A DNA stretch of 64,000 nucleotides. Source: Siphonodentalium dalli (taxonomy: Eukaryota > Mollusca > Scaphopoda > Gadilida > Siphonodentaliidae). The stretch covers positions 61,859,094 to 61,923,093 of the forward strand of contig CP136065.1 of the NCBI GenBank assembly GCA_032622095.1, given 5' to 3'. Numbering within the stretch: position 1 is the stretch's first letter; every line of letters begins with the position of its first letter. The translations under genes were made by a program, and so were the position numbers. The notes under the pieces are model-generated. The model was not told the DNA's origin. It made no database searches and saw only the letters and a list, made by a program, of their open reading frames with translations. Positions 25,405-38,800 of the stretch are shown piece after piece.

Positions 25405-28400
25405 ATGAGACTAGCCGATGAGCCCGACGTTGTCCGGGCTATTCATCCGGGCTATTCAAAAAACAAATTTCAAGTCGATAGCTCTACCCGTTTCCGATAT
25501 CTGGTCTGCGCATGCGCGAAGCTGGCGTCGCACGGGCTCGGCGACCCGATAAAATTCGTATCCGGGGCAAGATACATTCACATACCAAATTTCAAGTCGA
25601 TAGCTCCACCCGTTTCCGAGATCTCGTCTGCGCATGCGCGAAGCTGGTGTCGCACGGGCTCGGCGACCCGATAAAATTCGTATCCGGGGCAAGATACATT
25701 CACATAGCAAATTTCAAGTCGATAGCTCCACCCGTTTCCGAGATCTCGTCTGCGCATGCGCGAAGCGGGCGCCGCACGGGCTCGCCAATACGACAACGTT
25801 CACCGCCTGGTCAAACAACACACACGTACCAAGTTTCGTCCCGATCGGTCGAGAATCGTAGATTTGTATAAATGACAGACAGACAGACAAACAAACAAAC
25901 AAACAGAGGTCTTCAAAATATATATGAGACTAGCCGATGAGCCCGACGTTGTCCGGGCTATTCATCCGGGCTATTCAAAAACCAAATTTCAAGTCGATAG
26001 CTCTACCCGTTTCCGATATCTGGTCTGCGCATGCGCGAAGCTGGCGTCGCACGGGCTCGGCGACCCGATAAAATTCGTATCCGGGGCAAGATACATTCAC
26101 ATACCAAATTTCAAGTCGATAGCTCCACCCGTTTCCGAGATCTCGTCTGCGCATGCGCGAAGCTGGCGTCGCACGGGCTCGCCGACCCGATAAAATTTGT
26201 ATCCGGGGCAAGATACATTCACATAGCAAATTTCAAGTCGATAGCTCCACCCGTTTCCGAGATCTCGTCTGCGCATGCGCGAAGCTGGTGTCGCACGGAC
26301 TCGGCGACCCGATAAAATTCGTATCCGGGGCAAGATACATTCACATAGCAAATTTCAAGTCGATAGCTCCACCCGTTTCCGATATCTCGTCTGCGCATGC
26401 GCGAAGCGGGCGCCGCACGGGCTCGCCAATACGACAACGTTCACCGCCTGGTCACACTACACACACGTACCAAGTTTCGCCCCGATCGGTCGAGAATCGT
26501 AGATTTGTATAAATGACAGACAGACAGACAGACAAACAAACAAACAGAGGTCTTCAAAATATATATGAGACTAGCCGATGAGCCCGACGTTGTCCGGGCT
26601 ATTCATCCGGGCTATTCAAAAACCAAATTTCAAGTCGATAGCTCTACCCGTTTCCGATATCTGGTCTGCGCATGCGCGAAGCTGGCGTCGCACGGGCTCG
26701 GCGACCCGATAAAATTCGTATCCGGGGCAAGATACATTCACATACCAAATTTCAAGTCGATAGCTCCACCCGTTTCCGAGATCTCGTCTGCGCATGCGCG
26801 AAGCTGGCGTCGCACGGGCTCGCCGACCCGATAAAATTTGTATCCGGGGCAAGATACATTCACATAGCAAATTTCAAGTCGATAGCTCCACCCGTTTCCG
26901 AGATCTCGTCTGCGCATGCGCGAAGCTGGTGTCGCACGGGCTCGGCGACCCGATAAAATTCGTATCCGGGGCAAGATACATTCACATAGCAAATTTCAAG
27001 TCGATAGCTCCACCCGTTTCCGATATCTCGTCTGCGCATGCGCGAAGCGGGCGCCGCACGGGCTCGCCAATACGACAACGTTCACCGCCTGGTCACACTA
27101 CACACACGTACCAAGTTTCGCCCCGATCGGTCGAGAATCGTAGATTTGTATAAATGACAGACAGACAGACAGACAAACAAACAAACAGAGGTCTTCAAAA
27201 TATATATGAGACTAGCCGATGAGCCCGACGTTGTCCGGGCTATTCATCCGGGCTATTCAAAAACCAAATTTCAAGTCGATAGCTCTACCCGTTTCCGATA
27301 TCTGGTCTGCGCATGCGCGAAGCTGGCGTCGCACGGGCTCGGCGACCCGATAAAATTCGTATCCGGGGCAAGATACATTCACATACCAAATTTCAAGTCG
27401 ATAGCTCCACCCGTTTCCGAGATCTCGTCTGCGCATGCGCGAAGCTGGCGTCGCACGGGCTCGCCGACCCGATAAAATTTGTATCCGGGGCAAGATACAT
27501 TCACATAGCAAATTTCAAGTCGATAGCTCCACCCGTTTCCGAGATCTCGTCTGCGCATGCGCGAAGCTGGTGTCGCACGGGCTCGGCGACCCGATAAAAT
27601 TCGTATCCGGGGCAAGATACATTCACATAGCAAATTTCAAGTCGATAGCTCCACCCGTTTCCGATATCTCGTCTGCGCATGCGCGAAGCGGGCGCCGCAC
27701 GGGCTCGCCAATACGACAACGTTCACCGCCTGGTCACACTACACACACGTACCAAGTTTCGCCCCGATCGGTCGAGAATCGTAGATTTGTATAAATGACA
27801 GACAGACAGACAGACAAACAAACAAACAGAGGTCTTCAAAATATATATGAGACTAGCCGATGAGCCCGACGTTGTCCGGGCTATTCATCCGGGCTATTCA
27901 AAAACCAAATTTCAAGTCGATAGCTCTACCCGTTTCCGATATCTGGTCTGCGCATGCGCGAAGCTGGCGTCGCACGGGCTCGGCGACCCGATAAAATTCG
28001 TATCCGGGGCAAGATACATTCACATACCAAATTTCAAGTCGATAGCTCCACCCGTTTCCGAGATCTCGTCTGCGCATGCGCGAAGCTGGCGTCGCACGGG
28101 CTCGCCGACCCGATAAAATTCGTATCCGGGGCAAGATACATTCACATACCAAATTTCAAGTCGATAGCTCCACCCGTTTCCGAGATCTCGTCTGCGCATG
28201 CGCGAAGCTGGTGTCGCACGGGCTCGGCGACCCGATAAAATTCGTATCCGGGGCAAGATACATTCACATAGCAAATTTCAAGTCGATAGCTCCACCCGTT
28301 TCCGAGATCTCGTCTGCGCATGCGCGAAGCGGGCGCCGCACGGGCTCGCCAATACGACAACGTTCACCGCCTGGTCAAACAACACACACGTACCAAGTTT

Positions 28401-29128
28401 CGTCCCGATCGGTCGAGAATCGTAGATTTGTATAAATGACAGACAGACAGACAAACAAACAAACAAACAGAGGTCTTCAAAATATATATGAGACTAGCCG
28501 ATGAGCCCGACGTTGTCCGGGCTATTCATCCGGGCTATTCAAAAACCAAATTTCAAGTCGATAGCTCTACCCGTTTCCGATATCTGGTCTGCGCATGCGC
28601 GAAGCTGGCGTCGCACGGGCTCGGCGACCCGATAAAATTCGTATCCGGGGCAAGATACATTCACATACCAAATTTCAAGTCGATAGCTCCACCCGTTTCC
28701 GAGATCTCGTCTGCGCATGCGCGAAGCTGGCGTCGCACGGGCTCGCCGACCCGATAAAATTTGTATCCGGGGCAAGATACATTCACATAGCAAATTTCAA
28801 GTCGATAGCTCCACCCGTTTCCGAGATCTCGTCTGCGCATGCGCGAAGCTGGTGTCGCACGGGCTCGGCGACCCGATAAAATTCGTATCCGGGGCAAGAT
28901 ACATTCACATAGCAAATTTCAAGTCGATAGCTCCACCCGTTTCCGATATCTCGTCTGCGCATGCGCGAAGCGGGCGCCGCACGGGCTCGCCAATACGACA
29001 ACGTTCACCGCCTGGTCACACTACACACACGTACCAAGTTTCGCCCCGATCGGTCGAGAATCGTAGATTTGTATAAATGACAGACAGACAGACAGACAAA
29101 CAAACAAACAGAGGTCTTCAAAATATAT
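25405..29128 (+). repeat. 3724-bp super-unit, copy 2
   Basis: Same unit order as 17068-20791, with the diagnostic A at 26299, again 375 bases into the second unit. It is directly followed by copy 3, so these two are in true tandem. A private change, CAAAAAACAAATTTC for CAAAAACCAAATTTC, is in the first unit near 25458. Confidence 0.88.
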
Positions 29129-32100
29129 ATGAGACTAGCCGATGAGCCCGACGTTGTCCGGGCTATTCATCCGGGCTATTCAAAAACCAAATTTCAAGTC
29201 GATAGCTCTACCCGTTTCCGATATCTGGTCTGCGCATGCGCGAAGCTGGCGTCGCACGGGCTCGGCGACCCGATAAAATTCGTATCCGGGGCAAGATACA
29301 TTCACATACCAAATTTCAAGTCGATAGCTCCACCCGTTTCCGAGATCTCGTCTGCGCATGCGCGAAGCTGGTGTCGCACGGGCTCGGCGACCCGATAAAA
29401 TTCGTATCCGGGGCAAGATACATTCACATAGCAAATTTCAAGTCGATAGCTCCACCCGTTTCCGAGATCTCGTCTGCGCATGCGCGAAGCGGGCGCCGCA
29501 CGGGCTCGCCAATACGACAACGTTCACCGCCTGGTCAAACAACACACACGTACCAAGTTTCGTCCCGATCGGTCGAGAATCGTAGATTTGTATAAATGAC
29601 AGACAGACAGACAAACAAACAAACAAACAGAGGTCTTCAAAATATATATGAGACTAGCCGATGAGCCCGACGTTGTCCGGGCTATTCATCCGGGCTATTC
29701 AAAAACCAAATTTCAAGTCGATAGCTCTACCCGTTTCCGATATCTGGTCTGCGCATGCGCGAAGCTGGCGTCGCACGGGCTCGGCGACCCGATAAAATTC
29801 GTATCCGGGGCAAGATACATTCACATACCAAATTTCAAGTCGATAGCTCCACCCGTTTCCGAGATCTCGTCTGCGCATGCGCGAAGCTGGCGTCGCACGG
29901 GCTCGCCGACCCGATAAAATTTGTATCCGGGGCAAGATACATTCACATAGCAAATTTCAAGTCGATAGCTCCACCCGTTTCCGAGATCTCGTCTGCGCAT
30001 GCGCGAAGCTGGTGTCGCACGGACTCGGCGACCCGATAAAATTCGTATCCGGGGCAAGATACATTCACATAGCAAATTTCAAGTCGATAGCTCCACCCGT
30101 TTCCGATATCTCGTCTGCGCATGCGCGAAGCGGGCGCCGCACGGGCTCGCCAATACGACAACGTTCACCGCCTGGTCACACTACACACACGTACCAAGTT
30201 TCGCCCCGATCGGTCGAGAATCGTAGATTTGTATAAATGACAGACAGACAGACAGACAAACAAACAAACAGAGGTCTTCAAAATATATATGAGACTAGCC
30301 GATGAGCCCGACGTTGTCCGGGCTATTCATCCGGGCTATTCAAAAACCAAATTTCAAGTCGATAGCTCTACCCGTTTCCGATATCTGGTCTGCGCATGCG
30401 CGAAGCTGGCGTCGCACGGGCTCGGCGACCCGATAAAATTCGTATCCGGGGCAAGATACATTCACATACCAAATTTCAAGTCGATAGCTCCACCCGTTTC
30501 CGAGATCTCGTCTGCGCATGCGCGAAGCTGGTGTCGCACGGGCTCGCCGACCCGATAAAATTTGTATCCGGGGCAAGATACATTCACATAGCAAATTTCA
30601 AGTCGATAGCTCCACCCGTTTCCGAGATCTCGTCTGCGCATGCGCGAAGCTGGTGTCGCACGGGCTCGGCGACCCGATAAAATTCGTATCCGGGGCAAGA
30701 TACATTCACATAGCAAATTTCAAGTCGATAGCTCCACCCGTTTCCGATATCTCGTCTGCGCATGCGCGAAGCGGGCGCCGCACGGGCTCGCCAATACGAC
30801 AACGTTCACCGCCTGGTCACACTACACACACGTACCAAGTTTCGCCCCGATCGGTCGAGAATCGTAGATTTGTATAAATGACAGACAGACAGACAGACAA
30901 ACAAACAAACAGAGGTCTTCAAAATATATATGAGACTAGCCGATGAGCCCGACGTTGTCCGGGCTATTCATCCGGGCTATTCAAAAACCAAATTTCAAGT
31001 CGATAGCTCTACCCGTTTCCGATATCTGGTCTGCGCATGCGCGAAGCTGGCGTCGCACGGGCTCGGCGACCCGATAAAATTCGTATCCGGGGCAAGATAC
31101 ATTCACATACCAAATTTCAAGTCGATAGCTCCACCCGTTTCCGAGATCTCGTCTGCGCATGCGCGAAGCTGGCGTCGCACGGGCTCGCCGACCCGATAAA
31201 ATTTGTATCCGGGGCAAGATACATTCACATAGCAAATTTCAAGTCGATAGCTCCACCCGTTTCCGAGATCTCGTCTGCGCATGCGCGAAGCTGGTGTCGC
31301 ACGGGCTCGGCGACCCGATAAAATTCGTATCCGGGGCAAGATACATTCACATAGCAAATTTCAAGTCGATAGCTCCACCCGTTTCCGATATCTCGTCTGC
31401 GCATGCGCGAAGCGGGCGCCGCACGGGCTCGCCAATACGACAACGTTCACCGCCTGGTCACACTACACACACGTACCAAGTTTCGCCCCGATCGGTCGAG
31501 AATCGTAGATTTGTATAAATGACAGACAGACAGACAGACAAACAAACAAACAGAGGTCTTCAAAATATATATGAGACTAGCCGATGAGCCCGACGTTGTC
31601 CGGGCTATTCATCCGGGCTATTCAAAAACCAAATTTCAAGTCGATAGCTCTACCCGTTTCCGATATCTGGTCTGCGCATGCGCGAAGCTGGCGTCGCACG
31701 GGCTCGGCGACCCGATAAAATTCGTATCCGGGGCAAGATACATTCACATACCAAATTTCAAGTCGATAGCTCCACCCGTTTCCGAGATCTCGTCTGCGCA
31801 TGCGCGAAGCTGGCGTCGCACGGGCTCGCCGACCCGATAAAATTCGTATCCGGGGCAAGATACATTCACATACCAAATTTCAAGTCGATAGCTCCACCCG
31901 TTTCCGAGATCTCGTCTGCGCATGCGCGAAGCTGGTGTCGCACGGGCTCGGCGACCCGATAAAATTCGTATCCGGGGCAAGATACATTCACATAGCAAAT
32001 TTCAAGTCGATAGCTCCACCCGTTTCCGAGATCTCGTCTGCGCATGCGCGAAGCGGGCGCCGCACGGGCTCGCCAATACGACAACGTTCACCGCCTGGTC

Positions 32101-32852
32101 AAACAACACACACGTACCAAGTTTCGTCCCGATCGGTCGAGAATCGTAGATTTGTATAAATGACAGACAGACAGACAAACAAACAAACAAACAGAGGTCT
32201 TCAAAATATATATGAGACTAGCCGATGAGCCCGACGTTGTCCGGGCTATTCATCCGGGCTATTCAAAAACCAAATTTCAAGTCGATAGCTCTACCCGTTT
32301 CCGATATCTGGTCTGCGCATGCGCGAAGCTGGCGTCGCACGGGCTCGGCGACCCGATAAAATTCGTATCCGGGGCAAGATACATTCACATACCAAATTTC
32401 AAGTCGATAGCTCCACCCGTTTCCGAGATCTCGTCTGCGCATGCGCGAAGCTGGCGTCGCACGGGCTCGCCGACCCGATAAAATTTGTATCCGGGGCAAG
32501 ATACATTCACATAGCAAATTTCAAGTCGATAGCTCCACCCGTTTCCGAGATCTCGTCTGCGCATGCGCGAAGCTGGTGTCGCACGGGCTCGGCGACCCGA
32601 TAAAATTCGTATCCGGGGCAAGATACATTCACATAGCAAATTTCAAGTCGATAGCTCCACCCGTTTCCGATATCTCGTCTGCGCATGCGCGAAGCGGGCG
32701 CCGCACGGGCTCGCCAATACGACAACGTTCACCGCCTGGTCACACTACACACACGTACCAAGTTTCGCCCCGATCGGTCGAGAATCGTAGATTTGTATAA
32801 ATGACAGACAGACAGACAGACAAACAAACAAACAGAGGTCTTCAAAATATAT
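29129..32852 (+). repeat. 3724-bp super-unit, copy 3
   Basis: Same order and length as copies 1 and 2, with the diagnostic A at 30023. Its third unit (30289) has GCTGGTGTCG in the second monomer where the other copies have GCTGGCGTCG, so it has diverged by point change or conversion. Confidence 0.88.
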
Positions 32853-35800
32853 ATGAGACTAGCCGATGAGCCCGACGTTGTCCGGGCTATTCATCCGGGC
32901 TATTCAAAAACCAAATTTCAAGTCGATAGCTCTACCCGTTTCCGATATCTGGTCTGCGCATGCGCGAAGCTGGCGTCGCACGGGCTCGGCGACCCGATAA
33001 AATTCGTATCCGGGGCAAGATACATTCACATACCAAATTTCAAGTCGATAGCTCCACCCGTTTCCGAGATCTCGTCTGCGCATGCGCGAAGCTGGTGTCG
33101 CACGGGCTCGGCGACCCGATAAAATTCGTATCCGGGGCAAGATACATTCACATAGCAAATTTCAAGTCGATAGCTCCACCCGTTTCCGAGATCTCGTCTG
33201 CGCATGCGCGAAGCGGGCGCCGCACGGGCTCGCCAATACGACAACGTTCACCGCCTGGTCAAACAACACACACGTACCAAGTTTCGTCCCGATCGGTCGA
33301 GAATCGTAGATTTGTATAAATGACAGACAGACAGACAAACAAACAAACAAACAGAGGTCTTCAAAATATATATGAGACTAGCCGATGAGCCCGACGTTGT
33401 CCGGGCTATTCATCCGGGCTATTCAAAAACCAAATTTCAAGTCGATAGCTCTACCCGTTTCCGATATCTGGTCTGCGCATGCGCGAAGCTGGCGTCGCAC
33501 GGGCTCGGCGACCCGATAAAATTCGTATCCGGGGCAAGATACATTCACATACCAAATTTCAAGTCGATAGCTCCACCCGTTTCCGAGATCTCGTCTGCGC
33601 ATGCGCGAAGCTGGCGTCGCACGGGCTCGCCGACCCGATAAAATTTGTATCCGGGGCAAGATACATTCACATAGCAAATTTCAAGTCGATAGCTCCACCC
33701 GTTTCCGAGATCTCGTCTGCGCATGCGCGAAGCTGGTGTCGCACGGGCTCGGCGACCCGATAAAATTCGTATCCGGGGCAAGATACATTCACATAGCAAA
33801 TTTCAAGTCGATAGCTCCACCCGTTTCCGATATCTCGTCTGCGCATGCGCGAAGCGGGCGCCGCACGGGCTCGCCAATACGACAACGTTCACCGCCTGGT
33901 CACACTACACACACGTACCAAGTTTCGCCCCGATCGGTCGAGAATCGTAGATTTGTATAAATGACAGACAGACAGACAGACAAACAAACAAACAGAGGTC
34001 TTCAAAATATATATGAGACTAGCCGATGAGCCCGACGTTGTCCGGGCTATTCATCCGGGCTATTCAAAAACCAAATTTCAAGTCGATAGCTCTACCCGTT
34101 TCCGATATCTGGTCTGCGCATGCGCGAAGCTGGCGTCGCACGGGCTCGGCGACCCGATAAAATTCGTATCCGGGGCAAGATACATTCACATACCAAATTT
34201 CAAGTCGATAGCTCCACCCGTTTCCGAGATCTCGTCTGCGCATGCGCGAAGCTGGCGTCGCACGGGCTCGCCGACCCGATAAAATTCGTATCCGGGGCAA
34301 GATACATTCACATAGCAAATTTCAAGTCGATAGCTCCACCCGTTTCCGAGATCTCGTCTGCGCATGCGCGAAGCTGGTGTCGCACGGGCTCGGCGACCCG
34401 ATAAAATTCGTATCCGGGGCAAGATACATTCACATAGCAAATTTCAAGTCGATAGCTCCACCCGTTTCCGAGATCTCGTCTGCGCATGCGCGAAGCGGGC
34501 GCCGCACGGGCTCGCCAATACGACAACGTTCACCGCCTGGTCAAACAACACACACGTACCAAGTTTCGTCCCGATCGGTCGAGAATCGTAGATTTGTATA
34601 AATGACAGACAGACAGACAAACAAACAAACAAACAGAGGTCTTCAAAATATATATGAGACTAGCCGATGAGCCGGACGTTGTCCGGGCTATTCATCCGGG
34701 CTATTCAAAAACCAAATTTCAAGTCGATAGCTCTACCCGTTTCCGATATCTGGTCTGCGCATGCGCGAAGCTGGCGTCGCACGGGCTCGGCGACCCGATA
34801 AAATTCGTATCCGGGGCAAGATACATTCACATACCAAATTTCAAGTCGATAGCTCCACCCGTTTCCGAGATCTCGTCTGCGCATGATCGAAGCTGGCGTC
34901 GCACGGGCTCGCCGACCCGATAAAATTTGTATCCGGGGCAAGATACATTCACATAGCAAATTTCAAGTCGATAGCTCCACCCGTTTCCGAGATCTCGTCT
35001 GCGCATGCGCGAAGCTGGTGTCGCACGGGCTCGGCGACCCGATAAAATTCGTATCCGGGGCAAGATACATTCACATAGCAAATTTCAAGTCGATAGCTCC
35101 ACCCGTTTCCGATATCTCGTCTGCGCATGCGCGAAGCGGGCGCCGCACGGGCTCGCCAATACGACAACGTTCACCGCCTGGTCACACTACACACACGTAC
35201 CAAGTTTCGCCCCGATCGGTCGAGAATCGTAGATTTGTATAAATGACAGACAGACAGACAGACAAACAAACAAACAGAGGTCTTCAAAATATATATGAGA
35301 CTAGCCGATGAGCCCGACGTTGTCCGGGCTATTCATCCGGGCTATTCAAAAACCAAATTTCAAGTCGATAGCTCTACCCGTTTCCGATATCTGGTCTGCG
35401 CATGCGCGAAGCTGGCGTCGCACGGGCTCGGCGACCCGATAAAATTCGTATCCGGGGCAAGATACATTCACATACCAAATTTCAAGTCGATAGCTCCACC
35501 CGTTTCCGAGATCTCGTCTGCGCATGCGCGAAGCTGGTGTCGCACGGGCTCGGCGACCCGATAAAATTCGTATCCGGGGCAAGATACATTCACATAGCAA
35601 ATTTCAAGTCGATAGCTCCACCCGTTTCCGAGATCTCGTCTGCGCATGCGCGAAGCGGGCGCCGCACGGGCTCGCCAATACGACAACGTTCACCGCCTGG
35701 TCAAACAACACACACGTACCAAGTTTCGTCCCGATCGGTCGAGAATCGTAGATTTGTATAAATGACAGACAGACAGACAAACAAACAAACAAACAGAGGT

Positions 35801-38800
35801 CTTCAAAATATATATGAGACTAGCCGATGAGCCCGACGTTGTCCGGGCTATTCATCCGGGCTATTCAAAAACCAAATTTCAAGTCGATAGCTCTACCCGT
35901 TTCCGATATCTGGTCTGCGCATGCGCGAAGCTGGCGTCGCACGGGCTCGGCGACCCGATAAAATTCGTATCCGGGGCAAGATACATTCACATACCAAATT
36001 TCAAGTCGATAGCTCTACCCGTTTCCGAGATCTCGTCTGCGCATGCGCGAAGCTGGCGTCGCACGGGCTCGCCGACCCGATAAAATTTGTATCCGGGGCA
36101 AGATACATTCACATAGCAAATTTCAAGTCGATAGCTCCACCCGTTTCCGAGATCTCGTCTGCGCATGCGCGAAGCTGGTGTCGCACGGGCTCGGCGACCC
36201 GATAAAATTCGTATCCGGGGCAAGATACATTCACATAGCAAATTTCAAGTCGATAGCTCCACCCGTTTCCGATATCTCGTCTGCGCATGCGCGAAGCGGG
36301 CGCCGCACGGGCTCGCCAATACGACAACGTTCACCGCCTGGTCACACTACACACACGTACCAAGTTTCGCCCCGATCGGTCGAGAATCGTAGATTTGTAT
36401 AAATGACAGACAGACAGACAGACAAACAAACAAACAGAGGTCTTCAAAATATATATGAGACTAGCCGATGAGCCCGACGTTGTCCGGGCTATTCATCCGG
36501 GCTATTCAAAAACCAAATTTCAAGTCGATAGCTCTACCCGTTTCCGATATCTGGTCTGCGCATGCGCGAAGCTGGCGTCGCACGGGCTCGGCGACCCGAT
36601 AAAATTCGTATCCGGGGCAAGATACATTCACATACCAAATTTCAAGTCGATAGCTCCACCCGTTTCCGAGATCTCGTCTGCGCATGCGCGAAGCTGGCGT
36701 CGCACGGGCTCGGCGACCCGATAAAATTCGTATCCGGGGCAAGATACATTCACATAGCAAATTTCAAGTCGATAGCTCCACCCGTTTCCGAGATCTCGTC
36801 TGCGCATGCGCGAAGCTGGTGTCGCACGGGCTCGGCGACCCGATAAAATTCGTATCCGGGGCAAGATACATTCACATAGCAAATTTCAAGTCGATAGCTC
36901 CACCCGTTTCCGAGATCTCGTCTGCGCATGCGCGAAGCGGGCGCCGCACGGGCTCGCCAATACGACAACGTTCACCGCCTGGTCAACAACACACACGTAC
37001 CAAGTTTCGTCCCGATCGGTCGAGAATCGTAGATTTGTATAAATGACAGACAGACAGACAAACAAACAAACAAACAGAGGTCTTCAAAATATATATGAGA
37101 CTAGCCGATGAGCCCGACGTTGTCCGGGCTATTCATCCGGGCTATTCAAAAACCAAATTTCAAGTCGATAGCTCTACCCGTTTCCGATATCTGGTCTGCG
37201 CATGCGCGAAGCTGGCGTCGCACGGGCTCGGCGACCCGATAAAATTCGTATCCGGGGCAAGATACATTCACATACCAAATTTCAAGTCGATAGCTCCACC
37301 CGTTTCCGAGATCTCGTCTGCGCATGCGCGAAGCTGGCGTCGCACGGGCTCGCCGACCCGATAAAATTTGTATCCGGGGCAAGATACATTCACATAGCAA
37401 ATTTCAAGTCGATAGCTCCACCCGTTTCCGAGATCTCGTCTGCGCATGCGCGAAGCTGGTGTCGCACGGGCTCGGCGACCCGATAAAATTCGTATCCGGG
37501 GCAAGATACATTCACATAGCAAATTTCAAGTCGATAGCTCCACCCGTTTCCGATATCTCGTCTGCGCATGCGCGAAGCGGGCGCCGCACGGGCTCGCCAA
37601 TACGACAACGTTCACCGCCTGGTCACACTACACACACGTACCAAGTTTCGCCCCGATCGGTCGAGAATCGTAGATTTGTATAAATGACAGACAGACAGAC
37701 AGACAAACAAACAAACAGAGGTCTTCAAAATATATATGAGACTAGCCGATGAGCCCGACGTTGTCCGGGCTATTCATCCGGGCTATTCAAAAACCAAATT
37801 TCAAGTCGATAGCTCTACCCGTTTCCGATATCTGGTCTGCGCATGCGCGAAGCTGGCGTCGCACGGGCTCGGCGACCCGATAAAATTCGTATCCGGGGCA
37901 AGATACATTCACATACCAAATTTCAAGTCGATAGCTCCACCCGTTTCCGAGATCTCGTCTGCGCATGCGCGAAGCTGGTGTCGCACGGGCTCGGCGACCC
38001 GATAAAATTCGTATCCGGGGCAAGATACATTCACATAGCAAATTTCAAGTCGATAGCTCCACCCGTTTCCGAGATCTCGTCTGCGCATGCGCGAAGCGGG
38101 CGCCGCACGGGCTCGCCAATACGACAACGTTCACCGCCTGGTCAAACAACACACACGTACCAAGTTTCGTCCCGATCGGTCGAGAATCGTAGATTTGTAT
38201 AAATGACAGACAGACAGACAAACAAACAAACAAACAGAGGTCTTCAAAATATATATGAGACTAGCCGATGAGCCCGACGTTGTCCGGGCTATTCAAAAAC
38301 CAAATTTCAAGTCGATAGCTCTACCCGTTTCCGATATCTGGTCTGCGCATGCGCGAAGCTGGCGTCGCACGGGCTCGGCGACCCGATAAAATTCGTATCC
38401 GGGGCAAGATACATTCACATACCAAATTTCAAGTCGATAGCTCCACCCGTTTCCGAGATCTCGTCTGCGCATGCGCGAAGCTGGCGTCGCACGGGCTCGC
38501 CGACCCGATAAAATTTGTATCCGGGGCAAGATACATTCACATAGCAAATTTCAAGTCGATAGCTCCACCCGTTTCCGAGATCTCGTCTGCGCATGCGCGA
38601 AGCTGGTGTCGCACGGGCTCGGCGACCCGATAAAATTCGTATCCGGGGCAAGATACATTCACATAGCAAATTTCAAGTCGATAGCTCCACCCGTTTCCGA
38701 TATCTCGTCTGCGCATGCGCGAAGCGGGCGCCGCACGGGCTCGCCAATACGACAACGTTCACCGCCTGGTCACACTACACACACGTACCAAGTTTCGCCC

